In this document: piece after piece, positions 27,948-36,761 of the stretch
Numbering within the stretch: position 1 is the stretch's first letter
Layout of the letters: every line of letters begins with the position of its first letter
Origin: Sphingomonas sp. R647
GTDB lineage: Bacteria > Pseudomonadota > Alphaproteobacteria > Sphingomonadales > Sphingomonadaceae
Direction of reading: 5' to 3'
NCBI RefSeq assembly: GCF_020177055.1
Contig: NZ_JAIQXT010000003.1
Span: 552,070 to 616,069 of the forward strand
DNA: 64,000 bases
Made by a program: the position numbers and the translations under genes
The notes under the pieces: generated by a model
Told to the model about the DNA's origin: nothing
Databases searched by the model: none
What the model saw: the letters and a program-made list of their open reading frames with translations, nothing else

Positions 27948-28709
27948 ATGATCAAGCGACCTTATATGCGGTGGACGCAGGATACCGAGACGGCGTTTTT
28001 GCTGGCGCTGCGGCAGACCGGGACGGCGCGGGCGGCGGCGGATGCTGTCGGGCGGTGTGTCGGGTCGGCCTATAAACGGCGGCAGCGGCGGGTGGACTTC
28101 AAGGCGCGCTGGGACGCGATGGTCGCCGAGTGGCAGGCGGAGTGGATTGCGCGGCGCGGCGCGCCACCTGAGGAGACCGGGCCGCGCGAACGCTGGGACG
28201 GGTGGTCGGCGGTGCGGAAGCGGGCGTTCTTGCGTGCGCTGAGCGAGACGGGCGCGATTACGGAAGCGGCGCAGCGGGTGGGGATATCGCGTAGCGCGGT
28301 GACGCGGCTGAAGATGAAGTCTCCCGACTTTGCGGCGGCGTGCGCGGCGGCGCTGGCGCGGTCGCTGCCGTGCCTCGAGCAGGTGGCGTGGGAGCGCGCG
28401 GTCGAGGGCTGGGACGAGGAGATCGTGCAGGGCGGCAAGGTGACGGGGACGCGGCGGCGCTATTCGGAGACGCTGCTGCGCACGTTGCTGGTCCGCGAAC
28501 AGGCGGCGCGGCAGGCGGAGCGGGTGGTGGCGGCGAAGGCGCGGACGGTGCCGGAGTTTGCGACGCGCGACGAGACCGACACGGCGTTGCTGAAGGCGCT
28601 GGACCGGATCGCGCAGGGGCGGCGGCGTGAGGCGATCGTGCGGGCCGACGCGTGGCAGGAGTTTGAGCGCGCGGTGCTGGCGGGGGAGCGTGAGGGGCTG
28701 GTGCCGTGA
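27948..28709 (+). CDS. Protein with two tandem helix-turn-helix units, phage-terminase-small-subunit-like
   Basis: 253 residues. Two homologous N-terminal units are visible: RWTQDTETAFLLALRQTGTARAAADAVG (about 7-36) and GWSAVRKRAFLRALSETGAITEAAQRVGISRSAVTRLK (about 84-122), the second with a textbook helix-turn-helix. The C-terminal half is helical and basic (LVREQAARQAERVVAAKAR). Such a layout resembles phage terminase small subunits or homeodomain-like DNA-binding proteins. No terminase large subunit or other phage head gene is near. Start ATG at 27948 after GGGGG. Function inferred only as DNA binding. Confidence 0.7.
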   Translation: MIKRPYMRWTQDTETAFLLALRQTGTARAAADAVGRCVGSAYKRRQRRVDFKARWDAMVAEWQAEWIARRGAPPEETGPRERWDGWSAVRKRAFLRALSETGAITEAAQRVGISRSAVTRLKMKSPDFAAACAAALARSLPCLEQVAWERAVEGWDEEIVQGGKVTGTRRRYSETLLRTLLVREQAARQAERVVAAKARTVPEFATRDETDTALLKALDRIAQGRRREAIVRADAWQEFERAVLAGEREGLVP

Positions 28710-28734
28710 GGGGGCTGCTGGGGCGACGTCTTTA

Positions 28735-28870
28735 AATCCTCCCCCGCAAGGGGGAGGTGGCGCCGTAGGCGACGGAGGGGGAGGACGGCTGTGAGCTTGA
28801 GCCTCTTGCCGTGTGCTTCCTCCCCCTCCGTCACGCTGCGCGTGCCACCTCCCCCTGGCGGGGGAGGATT
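28735..28870. repeat. Long palindromic repeat, family A' (copy 1)
   Basis: 136-bp element starting AATCCTCCCCC and ending GGGGGAGGATT (inverted termini), with internal paired arms GGAGGTGGCGCCG / CACGCTGCGCGTGCCACCTCC and GACGGAGGGGGAGGA / TCCTCCCCCTCCGTC. It shares both arms with the copy at 47603. It fills the spacer before purT; otherwise nothing is seen in 28710-28963. Confidence 0.8.
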
Positions 28871-28963
28871 GATGGGCCTGTTCCGTTGTCGCTCGATTGC
28901 CGTTTGCGGCTGCTTGGGGGATGTGCGAGGCGGCGGGGACACCCTTGCCGATGAGTGGATGCC

Positions 28964-30130
28964 ATGACCTTTACCGCGAAAATCCTGTTGCTGGGCTCCG
29001 GGGAACTGGGGCGTGAGTTTGTGATCTCGGCCAAACGGCTGGGGGCGCAGGTGATTGCGTGCGACAGTTATGCGGGCGCGCCGGCGATGCAGGTGGCGGA
29101 CGGGTGCGAGGTGTTTTCGATGCTCGACGGCGATGCGCTGCGCGCGGCAATCGATCGGCACGCGCCCGATTTGGTGGTGCCGGAGATCGAGGCGATCCGG
29201 ACCGAAGTGCTGGCTGAGGTCGAGGCGGCGGGGGTGACGGTGGTACCTTCCGCCCGCGCGACGATGATGACGATGAACCGCGATGCGATCCGCGAAGTGG
29301 CGGCGGTGGAGCTGGGGCTGCGCACGTCGCGCTACCGCTATGCCGAGAGCCTGGAGGAGGTGCTGGCGGGGGCCGAGCACACCGGCCTGCCGTGCGTGAT
29401 CAAGCCGGTCATGTCCTCTTCGGGCAAGGGGCAGACGACGGTGCGCGACGCGGGGAGCCTCGAGGCGGCGTGGGACTATGCGGTGGCGAATATGCGCGGC
29501 GACCGGCGGCGGGTGATCGTCGAGGAGTTTGTCGACTTCGATTATGAGATCACGTTGCTGACTGTGCGGACGCGCGCGGGCGTCGTGTTCTGTCCGCCGA
29601 TCGGGCATCGGCAGGAGCGGGGCGACTATCAGGAAAGCTGGCAGCCGGCGGCGATGACCCCGGCGGCGATCGCGGCGGCGCAGGAGATGGCGCGGGCGGT
29701 GGTCGACGATCTGGGCGGGTACGGGCTGTTCGGGGTCGAGTTCTTTGTGAAGGGCGAGGAGGTGATCTTCAGCGAGCTGTCGCCGCGTCCGCATGACACG
29801 GGGATGGTGACGCTGATCTCGCAAAATTTGACCGAGTTCGACCTGCATGCGCGCGCGGTGCTGGGGCTGCCGGTGCCAGAGGTGGTGCTGCGCGGGGCGG
29901 CGGCTTCGGCGGTGATCCTGGCTGATCGGGACAGTGAAGGGCCGGGCTATGACGGGCTGGCCGAGGCGCTGGCGGTCGAGGGCGGGGAGGTGGACGTGCG
30001 GATCTTTGGGAAGCCGACGACGCGGCCTTATCGCCGGATGGGGGTCGCGCTGGCGCTGGCGGGGGACGTGGATAGCGCGCGGCGGGTGGCGGTTGAGGCG
30101 GCGGGGAAGGTGCGGATCGTCTATCGCTAG
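28964..30130 (+). CDS. purT: Formate-dependent phosphoribosylglycinamide formyltransferase
   Basis: Uses ATP and formate to formylate GAR in purine synthesis (the folate-independent alternative to PurN). 388-residue ATP-grasp enzyme: [20 protein letters not shown] (N-terminal Rossmann-like, 8-27), [28 protein letters not shown] (ATP-grasp lid, about 147-162), [20 protein letters not shown] and [27 protein letters not shown]. Start ATG at 28964; an in-frame GTG at 28955 adds three residues. The stop codon overlaps that of the convergent membrane protein gene (CTAG). Confidence 0.96.
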   Translation: MTFTAKILLLGSGELGREFVISAKRLGAQVIACDSYAGAPAMQVADGCEVFSMLDGDALRAAIDRHAPDLVVPEIEAIRTEVLAEVEAAGVTVVPSARATMMTMNRDAIREVAAVELGLRTSRYRYAESLEEVLAGAEHTGLPCVIKPVMSSSGKGQTTVRDAGSLEAAWDYAVANMRGDRRRVIVEEFVDFDYEITLLTVRTRAGVVFCPPIGHRQERGDYQESWQPAAMTPAAIAAAQEMARAVVDDLGGYGLFGVEFFVKGEEVIFSELSPRPHDTGMVTLISQNLTEFDLHARAVLGLPVPEVVLRGAAASAVILADRDSEGPGYDGLAEALAVEGGEVDVRIFGKPTTRPYRRMGVALALAGDVDSARRVAVEAAGKVRIVYR

Positions 30131-30630
30131 AGGTCGCGGCTGCTGAACGGGCGGGTGGCGAGCGTTTGGTGGAGGAAGGCGAGGATCGCGGCGCGGTCGC
30201 TGCGCGCGTGGCTGTTGCCGACCCACAGGATGAAGCCGCCGACTGCCAGCATGAAGACGGGCACGACGACGAACATCAGCGCGTGAAGTCCGACCCCCTC
30301 GGCGAACGAGGCGGCGAGCATGGTGAGGCCGATCACCAGGAACAGCGACACGAAGCCGAACCAGCAGCCGAAGAACACGAACACGCTGCGCGGCCCGCCC
30401 AGTCGCCCGCGAATGCGGGTGCCGCCGGCGTGCGGCTGCATCGTCGCGACCAGGCGGGTCTTCATGTCGTTGCGGAAATTGGGGCGGTGGACCCACAGGG
30501 TCATGTCATGCTCGGTCCCGCTGCCGAGCACGCATTGCGGGGAGTCGGGTGTCACCCCCTCCATCGCCGCCTTGAGCCGGGTGGCGGCGTTGACCGGGGC
30601 GTGGGGGCAGATGAGGTCGATCCGCTCCAT
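30127..30630 (-). CDS. Membrane protein, unknown function
   Basis: 167 residues with a soluble N-terminal part ([25 protein letters not shown] ... [11 protein letters not shown], about 1-80) and two transmembrane helices ([20 protein letters not shown] and [21 protein letters not shown]). Start ATG at 30630, 8 bases after the stop of the upstream exported-protein gene, so the pair is an operon. I do not recognise the family. Stop overlaps purT's stop. Confidence 0.7.
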   Translation of the reverse strand: MERIDLICPHAPVNAATRLKAAMEGVTPDSPQCVLGSGTEHDMTLWVHRPNFRNDMKTRLVATMQPHAGGTRIRGRLGGPRSVFVFFGCWFGFVSLFLVIGLTMLAASFAEGVGLHALMFVVVPVFMLAVGGFILWVGNSHARSDRAAILAFLHQTLATRPFSSRDL

Positions 30631-30638
30631 GCCGATCC

Positions 30639-31031
30639 TCAGGGCGCGACGATGGTGAAGCCGGGGACCGGGGCAGGCTCCGCATGCTTGTGGTACATGT
30701 CGATATAGACCGACAGTGGCGCGGCGCCGGCGCATTGGACGGTGTAGAGGTCGAGGATATTGCGATAGGGGCCGATGCCGGTGCTGCCGAGCCGTTCGAA
30801 CGCGGGGGCGTTACCATCGGCGCAGCGCAGGCGGGCGAGATAGGCGCGCTCGCCCTCCGGCCCCTTGGCGCGGACCGGGTTTTTCTCGCTGCCCAAGGGG
30901 TACGCCTGCGCGGTCGTGATCGCGGTGCGGAGCTTCTTGCCCTTGAGGCCGTCGAAATATTGCGCCACCGCCGGCTGGGCGCCGGTCAGGGCGAGTGCGG
31001 TGGCGGCCAGCGCGATGGTGGTGAGCTTCAT
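30639..31031 (-). CDS. Small exported protein, unknown function
   Basis: 130 residues with a clean signal peptide (MKLTTIALAATALALTGAQPAVAQ). The mature part holds TAQAYPLGSEKNPVRAKGPEGERAYLARLRCADG and DLYTVQCAGAAPLSVYIDMYHK, with two Cys spaced to form one disulphide. No family recognised; probably periplasmic. Start ATG at 31031 after GGGGGATCGG. First gene of a two-gene operon with the membrane protein that follows. Confidence 0.75.
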   Translation of the reverse strand: MKLTTIALAATALALTGAQPAVAQYFDGLKGKKLRTAITTAQAYPLGSEKNPVRAKGPEGERAYLARLRCADGNAPAFERLGSTGIGPYRNILDLYTVQCAGAAPLSVYIDMYHKHAEPAPVPGFTIVAP

Positions 31032-31126
31032 CCGATCCCCCGGTGTGGTTCGGGGCGAGTGTATCGCGTGACGGCGCGATCTCAACCCGCGGGTGAGGCG
31101 ATGGTCGGGCGGGTGCCCGTACGCGG

Positions 31127-32047
31127 CTAGAGTGTTCCCGCTAACGCCGCGACGACCCCGGCGGTGACGAGCACCAGTCCCGTGACTTCGCTGCGCGATA
31201 CGCGCTCGCCGAGGTAGAAATGGCCGAAGGCGATGGTGAAGGCGACCTCGATCTGGCCGACGACGCGGACCAGGGCGACCGGGGCTGTGGCGAAGCCGGT
31301 GAACCAGCAAGCCGAGCCGAGCGCGGAGAGCAGCCCGACCTGGCCGGACACGCGCCAGCTGCGCAGCACCGGGCCGACCTGATCGCGCTCGCGCCAGACG
31401 AGGAACGCGCCCTGCATGACGGTCTGGAGCGCGACGGTGACGGCGAGGACGATCAGTGCGGCGCGGATCGGATCGCTGGTCGCGACCTGAACCGTCGCGC
31501 TGCGGATCGCGATGGCGGTGAGCGCGAAGAAGAAGCCCGAGGCGATGCCGAAGCGCGCACCGGGCTGGCCGAGCGCGCGAAGCAGTTCGCCGGGCGACAT
31601 CCGCTTGCCGCCTGCTGAGAGGATCATCACGCCGACGACGCCCAGCGCGATGCCGAGCCAGCTGAGCGGCGCGAGATGCTCGCCGAGCAGGACGATCGAC
31701 AGCAGCGCACCCTGCACCGCTTCGGTCTTTGAATAGGCGGTGCCGACCACGAAATTGCGCTGGTCGAACGCCATCAGCAGCAGATTGGTGGCGACGATCT
31801 GGGCGAGGCCGCCGCTGATGCAATAGGCGAGAAACCACGGGCCGAGCGTGGGGAACGCGGCGGGGAACAGGGCGAACTGATAGGCCGCCATCATCGCGAG
31901 CGCGAAGGGGAGGCCGTAGAGGTAGCGGACCAGTCCTGCCGCGTTGATCGACAGGTCACGGCTGACGCGCCGTTGGATGGCGGTGCGCCAGGGTTGGAAG
32001 ATCGCTGCGAAGAGGGTGGCGGCGAGCCAGATGGGGGAGGTGATCAT
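31127..32047 (-). CDS. EamA/DMT-family permease
   Basis: 306-residue inner-membrane transporter with about ten transmembrane helices in two EamA repeats: the first ends SKTEAVQGALLSIVLLGEHLAPLSWLGIALGVVGV, the second VGQIEVAFTIAFGHFYLGERVSRSEVTGLVLV, both containing the family's E-R motif near the end of helix 4/9. Exports or imports an unknown metabolite. Start ATG at 32047. Not closely similar in sequence to the permease at the left window edge. Flanked upstream by GC-rich repeats. Confidence 0.9.
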   Translation of the reverse strand: MITSPIWLAATLFAAIFQPWRTAIQRRVSRDLSINAAGLVRYLYGLPFALAMMAAYQFALFPAAFPTLGPWFLAYCISGGLAQIVATNLLLMAFDQRNFVVGTAYSKTEAVQGALLSIVLLGEHLAPLSWLGIALGVVGVMILSAGGKRMSPGELLRALGQPGARFGIASGFFFALTAIAIRSATVQVATSDPIRAALIVLAVTVALQTVMQGAFLVWRERDQVGPVLRSWRVSGQVGLLSALGSACWFTGFATAPVALVRVVGQIEVAFTIAFGHFYLGERVSRSEVTGLVLVTAGVVAALAGTL

Positions 32048-32077
32048 GGGCTGGTCATGTGGGGAGGGGGAGTCGCG

Positions 32078-32175
32078 TTCAACGTGGCGGCCCCGGCATT
32101 CGCCGGGGCGACGGGTGAGGGGCGACGGGGGGATTCGTCGCCCCGGCGAAGGCCGGGGCCGCCATGTTGGTCGGG
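32078..32175. repeat. Paired GGCCCCGGC repeats, family B
   Basis: Two inverted copies of a roughly 30-base palindromic unit (GTGGCGGCCCCGGCATTCGC then CGAAGGCCGGGGCCGCCA) at about 32082-32112 and 32138-32170 form a head-to-head pair. More copies of the same unit lie at 32489-32645, on the other side of the GIY-YIG gene. Nothing else is seen in this spacer. Confidence 0.8.
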
Positions 32176-32180
32176 AATGC

Positions 32181-32474
32181 CTAGCAATTCAGCGTGTGCC
32201 ACAGATCGTCCCAGCTCGGGTTATGCTCGGAAATCAGGCGCAGTTTCCACGCGCGTTTCCAGTTCTTGAGGGCTTTTTCGCGGGCGATGGCGTCTTCGAT
32301 GCGATCGTGATGTTCGATCAGGACGAGGCGGGTGTAGTCCCATGTCCTGGCGAATTTGGAGCCTTTGCCGTCGCGGTGGGCGGTTGCGCGGGCGGCGAGG
32401 TCTGACGTCACGCCGGTGTAGAGGACTCCGAAGGGGCGGTCGGTGACGATGTAGGTGTAGCCGCCCTTTTCCAT
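32181..32474 (-). CDS. GIY-YIG domain protein (UPF0213/YhbQ-like)
   Basis: 97 residues comprising a single GIY-YIG nuclease domain: TYIVTDRPFGVLYTGVT (the GIY...YIG equivalent, with VLYTG), then RATAHRDGKGSKFAR and LVLIEHHDRIEDAIAREKALKNWKRAWKLRLI, with the catalytic Arg/Glu region typical of UPF0213 proteins. Start ATG at 32474; a longer frame runs upstream through palindromic repeats and is probably not translated. The gene is bracketed by family B repeats on both sides, an arrangement noted separately. Role: single-strand nicking, unspecified. Confidence 0.88.
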   Translation of the reverse strand: MEKGGYTYIVTDRPFGVLYTGVTSDLAARATAHRDGKGSKFARTWDYTRLVLIEHHDRIEDAIAREKALKNWKRAWKLRLISEHNPSWDDLWHTLNC

Positions 32475-32483
32475 CGCCTGGTC

Positions 32484-32647
32484 CCCCGCGTCGCCCCGGC
32501 GCAGGCCGGGGCCGCTATGTGGCTTGGCGGTGACCTGTCCAACGTGGCGGCCCCGGCCTTCGCCGGGGCGACGGTAGTTTGGCGGGAAGGTTTGTCGAGG
32601 GGGTTGCTCTTGCCTCTGGCGGCCCCGGCCTGCGCCGGGGCGACGGG
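32484..32647. repeat. GGCCCCGGC repeat cluster, family B
   Basis: Three units of the palindromic GGCCCCGGC-(3-6)-GCCGGGGCGACG type at about 32489-32513, 32543-32573 and 32618-32645, in alternating orientation, fill the spacer between the GIY-YIG and fumarase genes. Probably a dispersed REP-like repeat. Confidence 0.8.
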
Positions 32648-34162
32648 TCAGGCTAGCAGCTTTTCCTTCGCGATCTTGTCGCGCCATACCAGCGGCGCGA
32701 GTTGGTGGACGTTGTTGCCTTCCGCATCCACCGCGACCGTCACCGGGAAGTCCTGCACCTCGAATTCGTAGATCGCTTCCATGCCTAGGTCTTCGAAGCC
32801 GACGACCTTGGAGCCCTTGATCGCGCGGGCGACGAGGTAGGCGGCGCCGCCGACGGCCATCAGATAGGCGCTCTTGGCCTCGCGGATCGCGTCGGTGGCG
32901 GCGGGGCCGCGTTCGGCCTTGCCGACCATCGCGAGCAGGCCCTGGTCGAGCATCATGCGGGTGAATTTGTCCATGCGGGTCGCGGTGGTGGGGCCGGCGG
33001 GGCCGACGACCTCTTCACCGACCGGATCGACCGGGCCGACATAATAGATGACGCGGCCCTTGAACTCGACCGGCAGGGGTTCGCCCGCCGCGAGCATGTC
33101 GGCGATGCGCTTGTGCGCGGCGTCGCGGCCGGTGAGCATCTTGCCGTTGAGGAGGAGGCGGTCGCCTTGCTTCCAGCTCTGGACGACTTCGGGCGTGAGC
33201 GCGTCGAGGTCGACGCGGATCGCGGCCTTGTCGGGGGTCCAGTTGACGTTCGGCCATTCCTCCAGCTTGGGCGCTTCGAGATAGGCGGGACCGCTGCCGT
33301 CGAGGGTGAAGTGCGCGTGGCGGGTGGCGGCGCAGTTGGGGATCATCGCGACCGGCTTGCCCGCGGCGTGGCAGGGGGCGTCCATGATCTTGACGTCGAG
33401 GATGGTGGCAAGGCCGCCAAGGCCCTGTGCGCCGATGCCGAGTGCGTTGACCTTGTCGAAAATCTCGATGCGCAGCGCTTCTAGGTCATTCTGCGGGCCG
33501 CGCTGCTTGAGGCTGGCCATGTCGATCTGTTCCATAAGCGCCTTTTTGGCTAGCAGGACGCAATGCTCCGCCGTGCCGCCGATGCCGATGCCGAGCATGC
33601 CGGGCGGGCACCAGCCGGCACCCATCTGGGGGAGCATTTCGAGTACCCAGTCGACGATCGAGTCGCTGGGGTTCATCATCTTGAACTTGGACTTGTTCTC
33701 ACTCCCGCCGCCCTTGGCCGCGACGTCGATATGGATCTTGTCGCCGGCGACCATCTCGACGTGCAGCACGCAGGGGGTGTTGTCGCGGGTGTTGCGGCGG
33801 GTGAAGGCGGGGTCGGCGAGGACCGAGGCGCGCAGCTTGTTTTCGGGGTGGAGATAGGCGCGGCGGACGCCTTCATCGACCACGTCCTGAAGGCTGCGGT
33901 GGCGCTCGTCGAGTTGGCAGTCCATGCCCCATTTGACGAAGACGTTGACGATGCCGGTGTCCTGACAGATCGGGCGATGCCCCTCTGCGCACATGCGGCT
34001 GTTGGTCAGGATCTGGGCGATCGCGTCCTTGGCGGCGGGGGACTGTTCGGCCTCATAGGCGACGCCCAGCGCGCGGATATAGTCCATCGGGTGGTAGTAG
34101 CTGATGAACTGAAGCGCGTCGGCGACGCTGTCGATGAGGTCGTCGGTCTTGATCGTAGCCAT
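32648..34162 (-). CDS. Class I fumarate hydratase
   Basis: Iron-sulphur fumarase that interconverts fumarate and malate in the TCA cycle. 504 aa, covering both FumA domains: the N-terminal part has PICQDTGIVNVFVKWG (Cys ligand, about residue 66), GAGWCPPGMLGIGIGGTAEHCV and CAATRHAHFTLDGSGPAYL; the C-terminal part has GKMLTGRDAAHKRIAD, GPAGPTTATRMDKF and EAIYEFEVQDFPVTVAVD. Start ATG at 34162 (MATIKTDDLIDSV). Divergent from the next gene with 38 bp between starts, so promoters must overlap the coding ends. No second fumarase is visible in the window. Confidence 0.96.
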   Translation of the reverse strand: MATIKTDDLIDSVADALQFISYYHPMDYIRALGVAYEAEQSPAAKDAIAQILTNSRMCAEGHRPICQDTGIVNVFVKWGMDCQLDERHRSLQDVVDEGVRRAYLHPENKLRASVLADPAFTRRNTRDNTPCVLHVEMVAGDKIHIDVAAKGGGSENKSKFKMMNPSDSIVDWVLEMLPQMGAGWCPPGMLGIGIGGTAEHCVLLAKKALMEQIDMASLKQRGPQNDLEALRIEIFDKVNALGIGAQGLGGLATILDVKIMDAPCHAAGKPVAMIPNCAATRHAHFTLDGSGPAYLEAPKLEEWPNVNWTPDKAAIRVDLDALTPEVVQSWKQGDRLLLNGKMLTGRDAAHKRIADMLAAGEPLPVEFKGRVIYYVGPVDPVGEEVVGPAGPTTATRMDKFTRMMLDQGLLAMVGKAERGPAATDAIREAKSAYLMAVGGAAYLVARAIKGSKVVGFEDLGMEAIYEFEVQDFPVTVAVDAEGNNVHQLAPLVWRDKIAKEKLLA

Positions 34163-34200
34163 TGCCTGTCCCTGTCTACTTTTGTCGGTTCCTTTAGCGG

Positions 34201-34629
34201 ATGACAGGCGGGTTTCCAGTCGCTAACCGCGCCCTCGTGTTCCGGGGGCTGATCCTTTCGCATCGTTGGTGTGCCGCCGCGCTGATCGTGCTGGCGCTGG
34301 CGATGAAGCTCGCCGTGCCGGCGGGGTTCATGCCGGTCGAACAGGCGGGCAAGATCGTCGTGATGGTCTGTACCGGCATGGGCCAGCAGCAAGTCGAGAT
34401 CGACGTGCCGGGGATGCCGGCCAAGCAAGATGGCGCGACGCGGGCGGCGGGGCAGCCGTGCGCCTTTGCCGGGCTGGGGCTGGATATGATGCCGGGCGTG
34501 GACCCGGTGCTGCTGGCCGGGGCGCTGGCGTTTATCCTGGCGCTGGGGTTTGTCGGCGTTGCGGTGGTGCGCGTCGATCGGGCGCGGCAGTTGTGGCCGC
34601 CGATGCGCGGGCCGCCGCTGATTTACTGA
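34201..34629 (+). CDS. DUF2946-like protein preceding a TonB-dependent receptor
   Basis: 142 residues with two transmembrane stretches (LSHRWCAAALIVLALAMKLAV and LLAGALAFILALGFVGVAVV), VCTGMGQQ and a CAFAGL motif followed by LWPPMRGPPLIY, which is how DUF2946 proteins look. DUF2946 genes frequently precede TonB-dependent receptors for copper or other metals, as here (72-bp gap). The ATG at 34201 is so close to the fumarase start that a GTG at 34237 is a reasonable alternative. Metal handling is inferred from context only. Confidence 0.75.
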   Translation: MTGGFPVANRALVFRGLILSHRWCAAALIVLALAMKLAVPAGFMPVEQAGKIVVMVCTGMGQQQVEIDVPGMPAKQDGATRAAGQPCAFAGLGLDMMPGVDPVLLAGALAFILALGFVGVAVVRVDRARQLWPPMRGPPLIY

Positions 34630-34700
34630 TCTTTTCGTAACCTTACACGAACCAGCGTGCGGGACGACGATCCTGCGCGCCGATCAGGAATACCCATATC

Positions 34701-36761
34701 ATGAAGACTGAATTTGCGGCCGCGCTGCTTGCGGCCACTTGCCTTGCGACGCCGGCGTTCGCCAATGACAGCGATCAGGTGCCGGTGATTATCGTCACCG
34801 CCAAGGCCAATCCCGAAGACCCGCCCGTCGTTGCCGAGGCGCGCGAGCGGCTGGCGCGGACGCCGGGGTCGGTGTCGGTGGTAGCCGCCGAAGCCTATGA
34901 GGATCGCTTTGCGGTCGGGACGCCGGACATTTTGCGCGACGTGCCGGGCGTGCTGGCGCAGAAGCGCTATGGCGAGGAAGGGCGGCTGTCGATCCGTGGA
35001 TCGGGGCTGGACCAGAGCTTCCACCAGCGCGGCGTGCTGCTCGCGCAGGACGGCGTGCCGTTCGCCGATGCCGACGGCTTTTCGGACTTTCAGAAGATCG
35101 ACCCGCTGGGGGCGCGCTTTGTCGAAGTCTATAAGGGCGGCAATGCGCTGCGCTTTGGTGGGGCGCAGCTGGGCGGGGCGATCAACTTCGTGACGCCCAA
35201 CGGCAAGACCGCGCAGTCGCCGGTGCTGATCCGCGTCGAGGCCGGGACCGACGACACGGTGCGCGGCGTCGCGCAGGTTGCGGGCAAGTCGGGCGCGTTC
35301 GATTTCTATGCCGGGGTCAACGCGTTCCACACCGATGGCTATCGCGTGCAGGGCTATCAGGACCAGATCCGGGGCACGCTCAACCTTGGCTACAGCTTTG
35401 GTGACGGGAATGAGGTGCGCGCGATCCTCTATGCCGCCGATGTCTATCAGGGCGTGCCGGGGACGGTGACGCTGGATCAGGCGCTGACCAATCCGCGTGC
35501 GGCGGGGACGACGGCGGTGTCGCAGAACCAGCGGCGCAATCTGGGGACATTTCGCGGCACGCTGCAGACGCGGCTGCGGCTGACCGATGCGCTGACGTTC
35601 GAGGGCGGGGTCTATGCGACGCAGACCGACCTGTACCATCCGGTCGGCATCTTCATCATCCAGGACACCGATACGCAGGGCGCGTTCGGGCGGTTCGACT
35701 GGAAGGGTGAGCTGGGCGGCATGAAGGCCGACCTGTTCTTCGGCGCATTCTATCGCGAGGGCGGGGGCGAGCAGGATCTGTTCGTCAATGCCGCGAGCAA
35801 TCAGGGGCCGCGGATCGGCGATGCGCGGCAGATGGCCAATGCACTCGACCTGTTTGCCGAGGGCCGGCTGTTCGTGACCGAGGGCCTGGCGCTGGTCGGC
35901 GGGGCGAGCTGGGGCCATGCCGGGCGCGATTATCTGAACCGGTTGAATGGGCGCACTGCGGAGCAGGACTTTGAGTGGCTCGCGCCGCGTGTGGGGCTGC
36001 TCTACGAAACCGGGGACGCGCAGGTTTATGCCAATGTCACGCGGTCGGTGGAGCCGCCGCATTTCGGGGCGCTCGCGCAGACGAACCTGCTGGGATCGGT
36101 GTTCGTGCCGCTCGACCCGCAGCGGGCGTGGACCGCGGAGATCGGGACGCGCGGGCGTAGCGGCGCGGTGGCGTGGGATGTCACCGCCTATCGCGCGTGG
36201 GTGAAGGGGGAGTTGCTGAGCTTCCTGACGTCGCCGACGATTCCCTCGACCATCTTCAATGCCGACAAGACGGTGCATCAGGGGATCGAGGCGAGCCTGG
36301 ACTGGTGGATCCTCGACGGGTCGGAGGGCAAGCTGCGGCTGCGCCAGACCTATGCGTTGTCGGACTTCCGGTTCGATGGGGATGCGGTGTATGGCGACAA
36401 CCGGCTGCCGATCGCACCGGTGCACAGCTATCGCGCGTCGCTGCGGTACGAGGGCGGGAGCGGGGTGTTCGTCGAGCCGAATCTCGACTGGCGGCCGCAA
36501 TCGACCTGGGCGGATTATCGCAACACGCTGAAGGTGCCGGGCTATGCGTTGCTGGGCATCGGCGCCGGGTTCGAGTTGGGTGGGGTGACGTTGTTCGCCG
36601 ATGCCCGCAACCTGACCGACAAACATTATGTGTCGGATCAGTCGGCGGCGATTCAGGCTTATCGTGGGACCACGCCGCCGGACCCGGCGAAGCCCGCCAG
36701 CGCGATCTTCCATCCCGGTGAGGGGCGGACGGTGATGTTCGGGCTGCGGACGCGGTTCTAA
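34701..36761 (+). CDS. TonB-dependent outer-membrane receptor
   Basis: 686 residues: signal peptide (LAATCLATPAFA), TonB-box-like region (VPVIIVTAKA, about 27-36), plug domain (GTPDILRDVPGVLAQKRYGEEGRLSIRGSG, PFADADGFSDFQKIDP, GGNALRFGGAQLGGAINFVTPNGK), and a C-terminal barrel ending in Phe (MFGLRTRF). The plug resembles siderophore/copper receptors (FecA/OprC group), and the preceding DUF2946-like gene fits metal uptake, but the ligand cannot be read. The stop overlaps that of the convergent gene by 4 bases. Confidence 0.93.
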   Translation: MKTEFAAALLAATCLATPAFANDSDQVPVIIVTAKANPEDPPVVAEARERLARTPGSVSVVAAEAYEDRFAVGTPDILRDVPGVLAQKRYGEEGRLSIRGSGLDQSFHQRGVLLAQDGVPFADADGFSDFQKIDPLGARFVEVYKGGNALRFGGAQLGGAINFVTPNGKTAQSPVLIRVEAGTDDTVRGVAQVAGKSGAFDFYAGVNAFHTDGYRVQGYQDQIRGTLNLGYSFGDGNEVRAILYAADVYQGVPGTVTLDQALTNPRAAGTTAVSQNQRRNLGTFRGTLQTRLRLTDALTFEGGVYATQTDLYHPVGIFIIQDTDTQGAFGRFDWKGELGGMKADLFFGAFYREGGGEQDLFVNAASNQGPRIGDARQMANALDLFAEGRLFVTEGLALVGGASWGHAGRDYLNRLNGRTAEQDFEWLAPRVGLLYETGDAQVYANVTRSVEPPHFGALAQTNLLGSVFVPLDPQRAWTAEIGTRGRSGAVAWDVTAYRAWVKGELLSFLTSPTIPSTIFNADKTVHQGIEASLDWWILDGSEGKLRLRQTYALSDFRFDGDAVYGDNRLPIAPVHSYRASLRYEGGSGVFVEPNLDWRPQSTWADYRNTLKVPGYALLGIGAGFELGGVTLFADARNLTDKHYVSDQSAAIQAYRGTTPPDPAKPASAIFHPGEGRTVMFGLRTRF

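Noticed and set aside
32475..32687. N-terminal extension of the GIY-YIG protein
   Set aside because: It reads through family B repeat units, adding no domain; the ATG at 32474 gives the normal length of the family.
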